Positions 44,827 to 54,535 of a stretch of 64,000 nt of DNA are shown here, piece after piece. Location: assembly GCF_003353065.1 (NCBI RefSeq), contig NZ_CP027806.1, forward strand, positions 1,567,353 through 1,631,352. Direction: 5' to 3'. Source of the stretch: Cyclonatronum proteinivorum. GTDB taxonomy: Bacteria; Bacteroidota; Rhodothermia; Balneolales; Cyclonatronaceae. The notes under the pieces were generated by a model, which worked only from the letters and a program-made list of their open reading frames with translations, was not told the DNA's origin and did no database searches. Position numbers and translations under genes: made by a program. Position 1 is the first letter of the stretch. Every line of letters begins with the position of its first letter.

Positions 44827-45903
44827 ATGAAAATTGCAATTAATACCGGTGGTGGTGATGCGCCGGGTCTCAATGCGGTGATTCGCGCGGCAACCAAAGC
44901 TGCCCTGAACCGCGGCTGGGAAGTCCTGGGACTGCGTAACGGCTATGCTTCTCTTTACACGGATAAACCGGCTACGCGCCTCACGCCTGATAGCGTTCGC
45001 GGCATTACGATGCAGGGCGGCACCATTTTGGGGGCAGCCAACCGCGGCAATCCCTTCGAGTTTCCGGTGCTGCAGGCCGATGGTAGCTACACCTACGAAG
45101 ACCGCTCCGATGTTGTGGTCTCAAAACTTGCAGAGCTGGGTGTGGAGGCCGTAGTAGCCATCGGCGGTGACGGTTCTATGCACCTTGCGCACCGTTTGTC
45201 GGAAAAAGGTCTCAAAATTGTGGGCGTGCCTAAAACCATTGATAACGACCTTGTAGGCTGCGATACGACCCTGGGTTTTGATACGGCCTGCACCATTGCG
45301 ACCGAAGCCATCGACCGCATTACGACAACCGCGGAATCCCATCAGCGGGCGATGATTGTGGAGGTGATGGGCCGCTATGCCGGCTGGATTGCGCTGCACG
45401 CGGGGCTGGCGTCTTCGGCAGATGTGATTCTGATTCCGGAAATCCCTTTTACGCTCGAATCTGTATTTAAAAAGCTGGAACAGCTTAAGAAGCAGGGTAA
45501 AGAGCACGCTGTAATTGTCGTAGCGGAAGGAGCCCAGCTCAAAGAAGGCGGTCACTTCATTAAAGGCAAGCAGGTGGGACAGGCTGAGTTGCTCGGCGGC
45601 GCTGCGGCCTTTCTCGAAAAGGAAATCATGAGCCAAACCGGACAGGAAACCCGTTCCGTCATTTTGGGTCATCAGCAGCGGGGCGGCCGACCAAGCACCT
45701 ACGACCGCCTGATTTCACTCCGTTTCGGCGCCGAAGCCATCCGCGCTATTGAGGAAGGCGACTTCAACAAGCTCGTCGTGATGAAAGAAAATCAACTGCG
45801 CCGTATCCCGATCGCCGACGTTGCCGGCAAATTCAAAACCGTCCCGACCGACAGCGACACCATCATGACCGCCCGGGATTTAGGGATTTGCCTGGGAGAC
45901 TAA
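44827..45903 (+). CDS. pfkA: 6-phosphofructokinase
   Basis: 358 residues from ATG 44827, where the family N-terminus KIAINTGGGDAPGLNAVIRA begins. Other motifs are GGDGSMHLAHRL, VPKTIDNDLVGCDTTLGFDTA (catalytic Asp in TIDND) and EVMGRYAGWIAL. GGDGS has the glycine typical of ATP users, while PKTIDND has the lysine typical of PPi users, a mixed pattern known in a separate PFK clade. The phosphoryl donor is therefore best left open. It catalyses the committed step of glycolysis. Confidence 0.93.
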   Translation: MKIAINTGGGDAPGLNAVIRAATKAALNRGWEVLGLRNGYASLYTDKPATRLTPDSVRGITMQGGTILGAANRGNPFEFPVLQADGSYTYEDRSDVVVSKLAELGVEAVVAIGGDGSMHLAHRLSEKGLKIVGVPKTIDNDLVGCDTTLGFDTACTIATEAIDRITTTAESHQRAMIVEVMGRYAGWIALHAGLASSADVILIPEIPFTLESVFKKLEQLKKQGKEHAVIVVAEGAQLKEGGHFIKGKQVGQAELLGGAAAFLEKEIMSQTGQETRSVILGHQQRGGRPSTYDRLISLRFGAEAIRAIEEGDFNKLVVMKENQLRRIPIADVAGKFKTVPTDSDTIMTARDLGICLGD

Positions 45904-45995
45904 TCCCTTACGCTGCACGATTTAAGTACAGCAAAACCTGAAGCCGTTTACCGGCGCATATTTTTGGGGACGGAGATTTCCATTACGCCAAATTG

Positions 45996-46040
45996 AAGGT
46001 CACTTTTGCAGCTCAGCTATTGCAAGGGTGACCTTTTTTA
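45996..46040. terminator. Bidirectional terminator between convergent genes
   Basis: AAGGTCAC (45996-46003) pairs with GTGACCTT (46028-46035), with TTTGCA/TGCAA extending the stem, followed by T residues. It lies between the stops of pfkA and the pyrophosphatase. Confidence 0.75.
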
Positions 46041-46673
46041 TTGCTCGCGTACAATGCGGTAAGCTGATATCCCGCGCGCTAAAATGGCGGCAGCTTCTGC
46101 TTCATCCCCGGTTCCCATGAGTTCAACATCAGCGCCGGGCCCCTTATAGTTTGCCAGCCATGTGCTTAAAATATTCGTTATCCCCGGGAAGTTTGCGTTT
46201 AGGGCTTCGAGGGTTTCAATATTTCCGAACCAGCTGTCGGTATCAACGGCAATGAGTTTATCATCCTGCTCTCCGTCATCCTTCATGTAGAGTACGCCGA
46301 TTACACGGGTACGGATAATGGAACCCGTTTTGGCCCGCGGGCCGAGTACAAACACATCCAAGGGGTCGTCGTCTCCGCCCTCACTGGCTGGCATCAGGCT
46401 TTGCGGCACCATTCCGTAATTAGCCGGGTAGGGTAGGTAACGGATCACCCGGAGTGAATCGCCCCGTACCTCCCATTCAAGATGCCCCGTCTCTTTGTTC
46501 ACTTCCCACTTGGCATTTGAGCCTGCGGGAATTTCGATAACCGTATTCACGAGCTGCCCGCTGGCTTCGGGTGATATGCCGTGCAGGAAGTCACGATCCC
46601 TAATTGCAGTGAGCGAAGAAGTGTGATCGTAAGGCGTACCCGAATGGGTATTCTCGTTACAGCCTGATATCAC
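46038..46673 (-). pseudogene. Lipoprotein inorganic pyrophosphatase, N-terminus removed by an IS
   Basis: The remaining 211-codon frame begins at GTG 46673 and contains family I PPase motifs: NAKWEVNKETGHLEWE, YLPYPANYGMVPQS, GGDDDPLDVFVLGPR and DDKLIAVDTD. Just upstream is the cysteine of a lipobox (VCVISGC), then the IS982 end. Joining the sequence across one TATTA copy gives MRVLQIAFILIVCVISGC from an ATG at 47758-47760, a perfect lipoprotein leader and a 224-residue protein. In this genome the leader is severed, so an exported product cannot be made from the native start. Cytosolic expression from the GTG is possible but unsupported. Confidence 0.88.
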
Positions 46674-46684
46674 GCATACTATTA

Positions 46685-47727
46685 ACCTGAGTTCGATTAA
46701 TAATTAGGCTAAAGTTGATCGACAAATTGTTGAAAAAGCACAATTTATATGTCGGATAAGTCACAACAAATTGCTATATTAAGTCTACCAATAACAACAA
46801 CATAGCAAAATAATTCATGACATTATCCGACAATAAAATTACCGAAATATACTGCCTGGTTGACAACTTCTGCATCGGCTTTCATCGCTCAATGGCCAAG
46901 CATATGCTTGGAAATACCCCCAAGCGAAAGCCAAATCTGTCTACCAGCGAGGTGATCACAATTATGATTCTGTTTCATCACAGTGGATATCGCACCATCA
47001 AGTGCTTCTATACTCAATATGTCAAGGTACACATGTGTCATCTTTTCCCCAAGACCGTTTCATATAATCGCTTCGTTGAGCTTATGGCTGGTGCCAATTT
47101 GCCGCTGGCATTATTTGTCAAAGAGTGCTGTATGGGAAAGTGCACCGGTATCTCATTCATAGATTCCACTCCGCTGCGTGTGTGCAAAAACAAGCGTATA
47201 TCCAACCATAAAGTCTTCAAGGGCATTGGCCAGTTGGGTAAATCTTCAATAGGATTTTTCTTCGGATTTAAACTTCATCTGGCTGTCAATGATAAGGGAG
47301 AATTGCTCAACTTCCTGATTAGTCCGGGAAATATGGACGACCGTGATCCCCTTAAAAATCCTAACTTTATCAAAGCTTTTACAGGAAAAATGTATGCAGA
47401 TAAAGGCTATATCTCAGCGGCACTGTCCAGGATTTTGTTTGATGACGGCATTCATCTGATTACCCAAATACGCAAGAATATGAAAAATTGCCTGATGAGT
47501 CTTAATGACAAAATCCTGTTGCGAAAGAGATCTGTTATTGAGACCATAAATGATGAACTCAAAAACATGTGTCAAATTGAACATTCCCGTCATCGCTCTT
47601 TCGCTAACTTTTTGTCTAACCTGCTGTCGGGATTAGCTGCCTATTCCTTCTTTCCCAAAAAGCCCGCCATAAAGTATGAATCCGTTCATACTAACCAATT
47701 AAGCATGATTTAAAATCGAACTCAGGT
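46685..47727 (+). mobile_element. IS982-family insertion sequence, 1043 bp
   Basis: The ends are ACCTGAGTTCGATT (46685-46698) and AATCGAACTCAGGT (47714-47727), perfect 14-bp inverted repeats. The element is flanked by TATTA on both sides (46680-46684 and 47728-47732). It carries one intact transposase gene. The perfect duplication and ends suggest a recent insertion. Confidence 0.95.
46817..47713 (+). CDS. IS982 family transposase
   Basis: A 298-residue intact DDE transposase: KRKPNLSTSEVITIMILFHHSGYRTIKCFY at the N-terminus, GISFIDSTPLRVCKNKRI (first Asp), MYADKGYISAAL (second Asp) and KRSVIETINDELKN (Glu). All three catalytic acids are present and the frame is complete, so the element may be active. 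Confidence 0.93.
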   Translation: MTLSDNKITEIYCLVDNFCIGFHRSMAKHMLGNTPKRKPNLSTSEVITIMILFHHSGYRTIKCFYTQYVKVHMCHLFPKTVSYNRFVELMAGANLPLALFVKECCMGKCTGISFIDSTPLRVCKNKRISNHKVFKGIGQLGKSSIGFFFGFKLHLAVNDKGELLNFLISPGNMDDRDPLKNPNFIKAFTGKMYADKGYISAALSRILFDDGIHLITQIRKNMKNCLMSLNDKILLRKRSVIETINDELKNMCQIEHSRHRSFANFLSNLLSGLAAYSFFPKKPAIKYESVHTNQLSMI

Positions 47728-47939
47728 TATTAGGATAAATGCTATCTGTAATACTCTCATGCGGATAGAGTTATTGGTTAGAAGGTTGGCGGAATTCACT
47801 CATCATATTACAGAACCCATCAGTCGGTGCATGTAACGTTATTGTTACCAAAATGGCTTATTTAGTAGTTGGTAATGTTTGAGTAACATAAAAGGATTAT
47901 TCTTGCGCTGACTTCAAAATTCTTAATAATTGAGGAACA

Positions 47940-50702
47940 ATGATTAAAGCGCTGCTTCTGATTTTAGTCACCTTGTTATGTTCAGGGGATGTGTTCGGGC
48001 AAACCCTTCACCGCATCACCGGTTCTGTTACAGATGCGAGAGATCGCACTCCCCTTACCGGAGCAACAGTTGTTCTGGATGACACCAACCTTTTCGGTGT
48101 TGTCGGCCTTGACGGATCTTTTGTCATTCGCAATGTACCGCCTGGAACGTACACCTATACCGTTTCTTATGTGGCCTATGTTACGCAAACGGGCTCACTA
48201 ACGGTAGAAGATGAGGGCCTTGAACTACATTTCAGGCTCGAAATGAGCCGTGCAGAACTCGATGCCGTTACCCTAAGAGCCGCCCGTGATTTCCGGACAG
48301 AACAAAGCGCGAGGGTTACCGAGCAAACTTCCCCAACGGTCGTAAACGTGGTTGATGCCCGTTCTATAGAAATGTCGCCTGATGTTACGGTGGCGAACGT
48401 AGTGCAGCGTGTATCGGGTGTTTCCCTGGAGCGCAGCAGCAGCGGCGACGGGCAACATGCTATTGTAAGGGGGATGGATAAACGCTACAATTACACCCTT
48501 GTAAACGGAATCAAAATCCCGAGTCCGGAAGTCAAAAACCGCTATGTACCCCTTGATATTTTTCCGTCAGATCTGCTCGACCGCCTGATTGTAACCAAAG
48601 CACTCACCCCTGATATGGAGGGAGATGCGATTGGAGGTGTTATTGATATGCGCATGCGAAACGCACCCGATCGGTTCATCCTGAATGCCAATGTGGGCTT
48701 AGGGTATAGTCAGATCTATTCTGATCAAGACCGCCTGACTTCTGATTTTTCCGTGATTTCAACCCTTTCCCCTCATGCAGCAAACGGAGCGGACTACAGA
48801 GCATCGGTTGACGATTTCCCCTATGGCAACATAGATTTTAGAGAGGAAGGGGCACCGGTAAACCGCGTATTTGGTCTTGCCATCGGAAATCGTTTTCTAA
48901 ACAACAGGATTGGGGTGATTGCAGCCGGAAGCCTTCAGCAAAATTTCCGGGGTGCGAACAGCCTGTTTTTTGAGATGGATGTGGATCGGGAAGATAACAA
49001 TCCCTTTTATGACACCGTACAGGACAGACGGATATCAACAGAACAAATTCGCGGCGGTCTGCATGTAAAGACTGATTTCCGAATCAATGACCGACATAAA
49101 ATCGATTTTTATAACGCTCTAATTAGGCTTGAAGACCGCTTTAATCGCGCTTATGCCGATACTAATCTGCGCATCGGTCGCGGGCAGGGCGTCGGTACCG
49201 GGAGAATCAGCCAAAACTTCCGAACCCGTAATCAGCTGCAACAGATTTATAATTCGACCCTCCAAGGGACGCACCTGTTCGCAAATGACAACCTCCTTCT
49301 CGATTGGTCAGCAGTATATTCCCTCGCCACCAATGATGATCCGGACATGGTTGACCTGAAACTGATAACCGGGCGGACCATCAACAGTGCGGGGGAGTTT
49401 GTGGATGAGCCGGTACTTCTCGACCGCGATCTGACCCGACGGTGGACCAACAACGAAGACGAGGATATTGCCGGCTATTTCAATGCCCTTTATACGATGG
49501 ATTTTGCTGGTAACCTGCTTGATTTTAAGGCCGGTGCCATGTACCGTCATAAAAACCGGACCAATTCTTTCAATAGCTATCTGCTGCGTGCATCTCCCAT
49601 CACGCAAGTCTGGTCTGGGGATATCAATAATCACACCTGGAATTTGTTTAATCCCGGCGGTACACCTACAGACCCGCTCAACTATGAGTCGCAGGAAGAT
49701 GTGTTTGCCTGGTACGGGATGGCGACCTACGAGCGCGGTCGGTTTCGCGCAATTGGGGGGCTTCGCGTTGAAACTACCGATTTTTCCTGGGAAACGAACG
49801 GACCGCAAACCCTGCCCGGCAGAACGGGGCAGCGCGACTATACCGATATTTTACCAAGCATTCACCTGCGCTATCAGCCACAGGATAATATGAACCTGAG
49901 ACTGAGCTATTTTCAGTCGATCAGCCGGCCCAATTTCTTTGAGGTCATTCCTTACAGCATCAATGAAGACGACTTCCGTGAGCGCGGGAATCCTTTCCTT
50001 GAGCGTACGCAGGCCCAAAATGTAGATTTTCGTTTTGAGCTCTTCCCCGGCGCACTCGATCAGCTGATGGTCGCGCTTTTCTTCAAGGAAATCAAAGATC
50101 CCATTGAATCAGCACTTATTATTGATGGTCAGGCCATCATATTGCAACCCAATAATTTTGGGACGGCCAATAACTTCGGTTTTGAACTTGATGTTACCAA
50201 ATACATTCGCAACTGGGGTGTTCGGGCATACTACACATATACCGATTCACGCATCACCACATCCAAAATATTCCGGTTCAGAGATGATAGCGGAAACCTA
50301 ACCTCCCGCGAACTCAACCAAACACGACCGCTGCAGGGTCAAAGCCGCCACATTAGTAATCTTACCGGTCTCTACAAAAACAGCCGAACCGGCACCGACG
50401 TACAGCTATCAGCTGTGTTCACCGGCCGTCGGATCATTGGGGTTTCACCCTACTATGAGAACGACATCTGGCAGCGCTCTTTCTGGCAGATGGATTTTTC
50501 AGCCGAACAACGTGTAGGGTATGGCATAACGGCCTATCTCAAAATCAATAACCTGCTGAATACGCCGCTTAGGGCTGAGGTGCCTCTCCCGAACACGCGC
50601 AATCCGCAAGAAGCGCCCTACATCAATACCGATTCAAATACCCTCGTTCGGGAAGAATTTTTCCAACAAACCTGGCTTATTGGCCTCAGATACGCCCTTT
50701 AA
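47940..50702 (+). CDS. TonB-dependent receptor with CarboxypepD_reg-like domain
   Basis: A 920-residue outer-membrane receptor. The signal peptide ends DVFGQ, then comes a carboxypeptidase-like regulatory domain (ITGSVTDARDRTPLTGATVVLDD ... YVAYVTQ). The plug has PTVVNVVDARSIEMSPDVTVANVVQRVSGVSLER and VRGMDKRYNYTLVNGI, and a long barrel follows with a C-terminal GLRYAL. The ligand is unknown. It lies 33 nt upstream of a beta-helix lipoprotein gene, and divergent from the IS-interrupted pyrophosphatase, with which it would share the promoter region 47761-47939. Confidence 0.9.
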   Translation: MIKALLLILVTLLCSGDVFGQTLHRITGSVTDARDRTPLTGATVVLDDTNLFGVVGLDGSFVIRNVPPGTYTYTVSYVAYVTQTGSLTVEDEGLELHFRLEMSRAELDAVTLRAARDFRTEQSARVTEQTSPTVVNVVDARSIEMSPDVTVANVVQRVSGVSLERSSSGDGQHAIVRGMDKRYNYTLVNGIKIPSPEVKNRYVPLDIFPSDLLDRLIVTKALTPDMEGDAIGGVIDMRMRNAPDRFILNANVGLGYSQIYSDQDRLTSDFSVISTLSPHAANGADYRASVDDFPYGNIDFREEGAPVNRVFGLAIGNRFLNNRIGVIAAGSLQQNFRGANSLFFEMDVDREDNNPFYDTVQDRRISTEQIRGGLHVKTDFRINDRHKIDFYNALIRLEDRFNRAYADTNLRIGRGQGVGTGRISQNFRTRNQLQQIYNSTLQGTHLFANDNLLLDWSAVYSLATNDDPDMVDLKLITGRTINSAGEFVDEPVLLDRDLTRRWTNNEDEDIAGYFNALYTMDFAGNLLDFKAGAMYRHKNRTNSFNSYLLRASPITQVWSGDINNHTWNLFNPGGTPTDPLNYESQEDVFAWYGMATYERGRFRAIGGLRVETTDFSWETNGPQTLPGRTGQRDYTDILPSIHLRYQPQDNMNLRLSYFQSISRPNFFEVIPYSINEDDFRERGNPFLERTQAQNVDFRFELFPGALDQLMVALFFKEIKDPIESALIIDGQAIILQPNNFGTANNFGFELDVTKYIRNWGVRAYYTYTDSRITTSKIFRFRDDSGNLTSRELNQTRPLQGQSRHISNLTGLYKNSRTGTDVQLSAVFTGRRIIGVSPYYENDIWQRSFWQMDFSAEQRVGYGITAYLKINNLLNTPLRAEVPLPNTRNPQEAPYINTDSNTLVREEFFQQTWLIGLRYAL

Positions 50703-50735
50703 GCCAGGATTCAATACCTAACCAACAAAAATAAC

Positions 50736-52070
50736 ATGAAACTTATTACAAAATCACTGTTGATCCTCATTCTCGCTTTTGCTGTATATGCATGTTCTGA
50801 TAACAGCACAAGTGTAATCATTGATGAACCTGACAATCCGGATGTTACCACTATCGACGACAGCACGACTGAACTCGTAGGTGCCATGCGTGGTACTCTT
50901 CGTCAAGGCCGTACCTACACCATGACCGGTGATGTGATCATCCCGGAAGGTGAAGAAATTGTAATTGAGCCCGGCGTAACCGTTATTGCTGCCGGTGACG
51001 GAGGTGATATCGGGCCTGAATTTACCATTAATGGCTCGTTTAAAAGCCTTGGCACACAGGATAATCCCGTTCTGCTTACGGTGCCTCAGGAACTTCGTAC
51101 CCATGAGAACCGGTTTGCCGGTCTTTGGGGTGGTTTGCAGGGAAGCGAAACAACAGCCGCTATAGTGCTTAAATGGACCCGCATGGAATTCACCGGAGGG
51201 GAAGGCGGCCCCGGTACACCGCGTGCAGGTCGTATTCGCTACGGCATTTGGACCCTGAGTGATCAAACAGAAGTTGTAATCGAAGATTCCTGGTTCTATG
51301 GTTCTAAAGACGACCTTTATCGTCCGGTTGGCGGAAAGCTAAACATCGTGCGCAACGTTTTTGAAGAAATGGGCGAAGACGGCGGCGATATCATCAACGT
51401 GAAAGGCGGCACTGTTGGTAACATCGCTTACAACCTTGTGATTGGCGGAGCTACCAATGCATTCAAACCTTCTGATGACGGCGAAAGTACGATTCAAACT
51501 AACATCGGCATTTACAACAACACTGTCCTGAACAGTGGTTTTCGCCGCGTCGGTCTTAACCGTGGTGCCAACATCAATTTTGAAAATGGTGCCCGTGGTT
51601 TTGCTTACAACAATATAGTGGTCAACAACAAGCGTGGTATCCGTGTACTGGATGACTCTGATCTAAGCAACATTGTTATTGATAACAACCTGTATTATGG
51701 CACACATGAAGCCATGGCTGCAGAGTTTATCCCTTCTGATTCCCAGGAATCTACCCTTGCTGTACTTGGAGATAACAATTTGATCGGCGAAGCCGGTGAC
51801 CACAACCCGCTTTTCGTGAATTATGACATTAACCGCTTTTCCATGGCTGATTATGAAGCCGGTGAAAACCAGCCGCTTGAAATGAATATCGCAAGCCCCT
51901 GGAATTTCCGCCTGCAACAAGGTTCACCTGCAATCGGAGCCGGAAGAACTGACTTCGCTCCCGTACAGGTTAGCTTTACCCTTACAGGCGCAGCTGCTCC
52001 GACCATCATGCAGCCCAGCGCTGACCTCGGTGCCTATCCTACCAACGATTCCGGTCTGAGGCTCAACTAA
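50736..52070 (+). CDS. Right-handed beta-helix lipoprotein
   Basis: A 444-residue lipoprotein with lipobox VYACS. Repeated short turns such as GTVGNIAYNLVIGGATNAFKP, IGIYNNTVLNSG, FAYNNIVVNNKRGIRV and IVIDNNLYYGTHE indicate a parallel beta-helix of the pectate-lyase type. It probably sits at the cell surface beside the TonB receptor encoded immediately upstream and may capture or process its ligand. The substrate cannot be told from sequence. Confidence 0.8.
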   Translation: MKLITKSLLILILAFAVYACSDNSTSVIIDEPDNPDVTTIDDSTTELVGAMRGTLRQGRTYTMTGDVIIPEGEEIVIEPGVTVIAAGDGGDIGPEFTINGSFKSLGTQDNPVLLTVPQELRTHENRFAGLWGGLQGSETTAAIVLKWTRMEFTGGEGGPGTPRAGRIRYGIWTLSDQTEVVIEDSWFYGSKDDLYRPVGGKLNIVRNVFEEMGEDGGDIINVKGGTVGNIAYNLVIGGATNAFKPSDDGESTIQTNIGIYNNTVLNSGFRRVGLNRGANINFENGARGFAYNNIVVNNKRGIRVLDDSDLSNIVIDNNLYYGTHEAMAAEFIPSDSQESTLAVLGDNNLIGEAGDHNPLFVNYDINRFSMADYEAGENQPLEMNIASPWNFRLQQGSPAIGAGRTDFAPVQVSFTLTGAAAPTIMQPSADLGAYPTNDSGLRLN

Positions 52071-52137
52071 AGAAATGCCCGTTTACCATCGCCTGTAGTA
52101 CGGGATTTCCGACCTATTCTGAGTAAACGCATAAAAA

Positions 52138-52168
52138 AAAGCCGTACCCGTTTTTCGGGTGCGGCTTT
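52138..52168 (+). terminator. Intrinsic terminator after the receptor-lipoprotein operon
   Basis: AAAGCCGTACCCG (52138-52150) pairs with CGGGTGCGGCTTT (52156-52168, one G-T), preceded by an A run. Confidence 0.8.
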
Positions 52169-52256
52169 GTCTATTTAGGGAAAAGTTTTCGGGGTTGCAG
52201 ACTGCCCTCAACCTCAACTGAACGGCGTTTGAGGTAATCCCGGCCGGCATCATCCT

Positions 52257-52308
52257 AAAAAAAACACCAAAACCATCCGGGGAATAGCCTGCACCAGTTT
52301 TGGTGTTT
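52257..52308 (-). terminator. Terminator of the ExaC-type ALDH gene
   Basis: AAACACCAAAAC (52262-52273) pairs perfectly with GTTTTGGTGTTT (52297-52308). On the minus strand the hairpin ends in eight T. It lies 52 nt past the dehydrogenase stop. Confidence 0.8.
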
Positions 52309-52360
52309 GTAATTTTTCAGGGGATTGATTTTGCTTAGGTCCCCTTCATCCTCCTAAACA

Positions 52361-53863
52361 TCAAAAGAAGCCGAGAGCATTTTTGTTGTAGGAGATGAGC
52401 ATGTTCTTGGTCTGACGATAGTGTGCGAGCATCATTTTGTGGTTCTCGCGGCCAAAGCCGGACTTCTTGTATCCGCCAAAAGCGGCGTGCGCCGGATACA
52501 GGTGATAGCAGTTCACCCAAACGCGGCCGGCCTTGATCTGACGCGGCACCTGATACGCCTGATGCATATCCCGGGTGAAGACACCGGCACCGAGGCCGTA
52601 CATGGTATCGTTGGCGATGGCAAGGGCTTCGGCTTCATCCTTGAAGGTGGTGAGGGAAGCGACCGGGCCAAAGATTTCTTCCTGGAAAATGCGCATGTCA
52701 TTGCTGCCTTTGAACACGGTGGGTTCCACGTAGAAGCCTTCATCAATGCCGTTGCCGGCGGTCTTCCAGGCTTGTCCGCCCACAAGAACTTCGGCATTTT
52801 CTGCGCAGCCGATGTTGATGTAGTTCATAATTTTATCGAATTGCTCTTTGGAGGCCTGCGCGCCTACCATGGTTGTGTCATCGAGCGGGTGACCGCGACG
52901 GATTTTGCGCACGCGCTCCACGAGTTTTTCAATGAAGGCGTCGGCGATGTCTTCCTGCACCAGAATACGGGACGGACAGGTACACACTTCACCCTGATTC
53001 AGCGCAAACAAAGCGGCGCCTTCGAGGCATTTATCGAGGAAGGCATCGTCCGCATCCATCACGCTGCTGAAGAAGATGTTCGGGCTCTTGCCGCCCAGTT
53101 CGAGCGTGACCGGAATCAGGTTCTCGGAGGCGTACTGCATGATCAGCTGTCCGGTTGTTGTTTCACCGGTGAAGGCGACTTTTGCGATGCGCTCTGACTG
53201 CGCAAGCGGCTTCCCGGCTTCGGGACCAAATCCGTTGACGACGTTCAGTACACCTGGTGGGAGCAAATCGCCGATAAGCTCCATCACACACATGATGCTG
53301 ATCGGAGTTTGCTCGGCAGGCTTGATGACGGTACAGTTTCCGGCAGCGAGGGCAGGCGCGAGTTTCCAGGTCGCCATCAGGATGGGGAAGTTCCAGGGGA
53401 TGATTTGTCCTACGACACCGAGTGGCTCGGGGATGAGCATGCTCACAGTGTGCTCATCGAGCTCGGCAACGCTGCCTTCTTCTGCACGGATGACGCCTGC
53501 GAAGTAGCGGAAGTGATCGATGGCAAGGGGCAGGTCGGCATTCAGGGTTTCACGAACAGCCTTGCCGTTATCGACGGTCTCGACGCGGGCGAGGAACTCG
53601 AGGTTTTCCTCCATGCGGTCGGCTATTTTGTTGAGTATGATCGCCCGTTCGGTTGGCGAGGTGCGTCCCCATGCATCGGCGGCGGCATGCGCGGCATCGA
53701 GGGCCATTTCGATATCTTTTTCGTTGGAGCGGGCAGCCTTGGCGAAGGGCTTGCCGTCGATCGGAGAAATGGCATCGAAGTATTCGCCATCAACCGGCGG
53801 TACAAATTTGCCATTAATAAAGTTGTCGTACTTTTCTTTGAAGTCAGGATAAGCGTGTAGCAT
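52361..53863 (-). CDS. NAD-dependent aldehyde dehydrogenase (ExaC/AldB type)
   Basis: A 500-residue dehydrogenase. It begins [19 protein letters not shown] and has [47 protein letters not shown] (catalytic Glu) and [13 protein letters not shown] (catalytic Cys). [11 protein letters not shown] and the C-terminal [16 protein letters not shown] are characteristic of acetaldehyde/ExaC dehydrogenases. It oxidises short aldehydes to acids, for example in ethanol use. Direct-repeat sites upstream suggest a dedicated regulator. Confidence 0.93.
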   Translation of the reverse strand: MLHAYPDFKEKYDNFINGKFVPPVDGEYFDAISPIDGKPFAKAARSNEKDIEMALDAAHAAADAWGRTSPTERAIILNKIADRMEENLEFLARVETVDNGKAVRETLNADLPLAIDHFRYFAGVIRAEEGSVAELDEHTVSMLIPEPLGVVGQIIPWNFPILMATWKLAPALAAGNCTVIKPAEQTPISIMCVMELIGDLLPPGVLNVVNGFGPEAGKPLAQSERIAKVAFTGETTTGQLIMQYASENLIPVTLELGGKSPNIFFSSVMDADDAFLDKCLEGAALFALNQGEVCTCPSRILVQEDIADAFIEKLVERVRKIRRGHPLDDTTMVGAQASKEQFDKIMNYINIGCAENAEVLVGGQAWKTAGNGIDEGFYVEPTVFKGSNDMRIFQEEIFGPVASLTTFKDEAEALAIANDTMYGLGAGVFTRDMHQAYQVPRQIKAGRVWVNCYHLYPAHAAFGGYKKSGFGRENHKMMLAHYRQTKNMLISYNKNALGFF

Positions 53864-53954
53864 TTGGATTGATTCCTTTGTTTAGTTATTAAAAAAGCGC
53901 TTTTATTGCGGCTTCGGAGTATAATAACCAAAGGATGAATCAATAAATAGTATC

Positions 53955-53987
53955 ATTGTGCCAAAGAATAGCGGAATTGTGCCAAAG
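53955..53987. promoter_or_regulatory. Direct-repeat operator sites upstream of the aldehyde dehydrogenase
   Basis: ATTGTGCCAAAG occurs twice, at 53955-53966 and 53976-53987, 21 bp apart (two helical turns), with a weaker CCAAAGGATGAAT at about 53928-53940 and a matching CCAAAGGATGAAT at 53982-53994. They lie 92-124 bp upstream of the dehydrogenase start, as expected for an activator such as an AraC-type protein. Confidence 0.55.
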
Positions 53988-54088
53988 GATGAATAGATCA
54001 AAGGTGGGGCTGTTTAAATCGTCTCAGAAAATCCCTATTCTATCAGAAGTTGGAACTTAAAGACTAATACGAAGCACAAAAAAATTGC

Positions 54089-54535
54089 ATGACAAAGAGC
54101 GAATCTAAATGGATGTTGCGCTTTAATAACTATTGCAATGCATTAGCAAAGTTAGAGAGTGGCGTTGATCAAATTAGACAGTCTTCCACCATCATTGCGA
54201 TTGAAAAGGAAAACTTGGATGAGATGGTTCTCGAATCTACAATCCAGCGCTTTGAATACACGCATGAGTTAGCCTGTAAACTCATGAAAGCCTACCTTGA
54301 AAATGAAGGAATTTTTAATCTGATCGGCTCCAAAGACGCTACCCGTGAAGCTTTCAAAGCTGGACTCATCGAAGATGGTGAGCTGTGGATGGAGATGATC
54401 AGAAGGCGTAACCTGAGCTCTCACACTTACGATGAAGCCAATGCACAGGGGCTGTTTGAGGAAATCCTGCATGCTTATTTACCGGCTTTTAAGGCTTTGC
54501 GTTCGAAAATGGAAACCCTGAGTCAGCTTCTGTGA
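54089..54535 (+). CDS. HEPN-type nucleotidyltransferase substrate-binding protein (HI0074/HepT-like)
   Basis: A 148-residue helical protein. LESTIQRFEYTHELACKLMKAYLE and MEMIRRRNLSSHTYDE match the HI0074 family. RNLSSH contains the Rx4H motif that forms the RNase site in HEPN toxins. The stop overlaps the start of the MNT gene by 4 nt, the usual arrangement of HEPN-MNT modules, in which the nucleotidyltransferase neutralises the HEPN protein. Confidence 0.88.
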   Translation: MTKSESKWMLRFNNYCNALAKLESGVDQIRQSSTIIAIEKENLDEMVLESTIQRFEYTHELACKLMKAYLENEGIFNLIGSKDATREAFKAGLIEDGELWMEMIRRRNLSSHTYDEANAQGLFEEILHAYLPAFKALRSKMETLSQLL

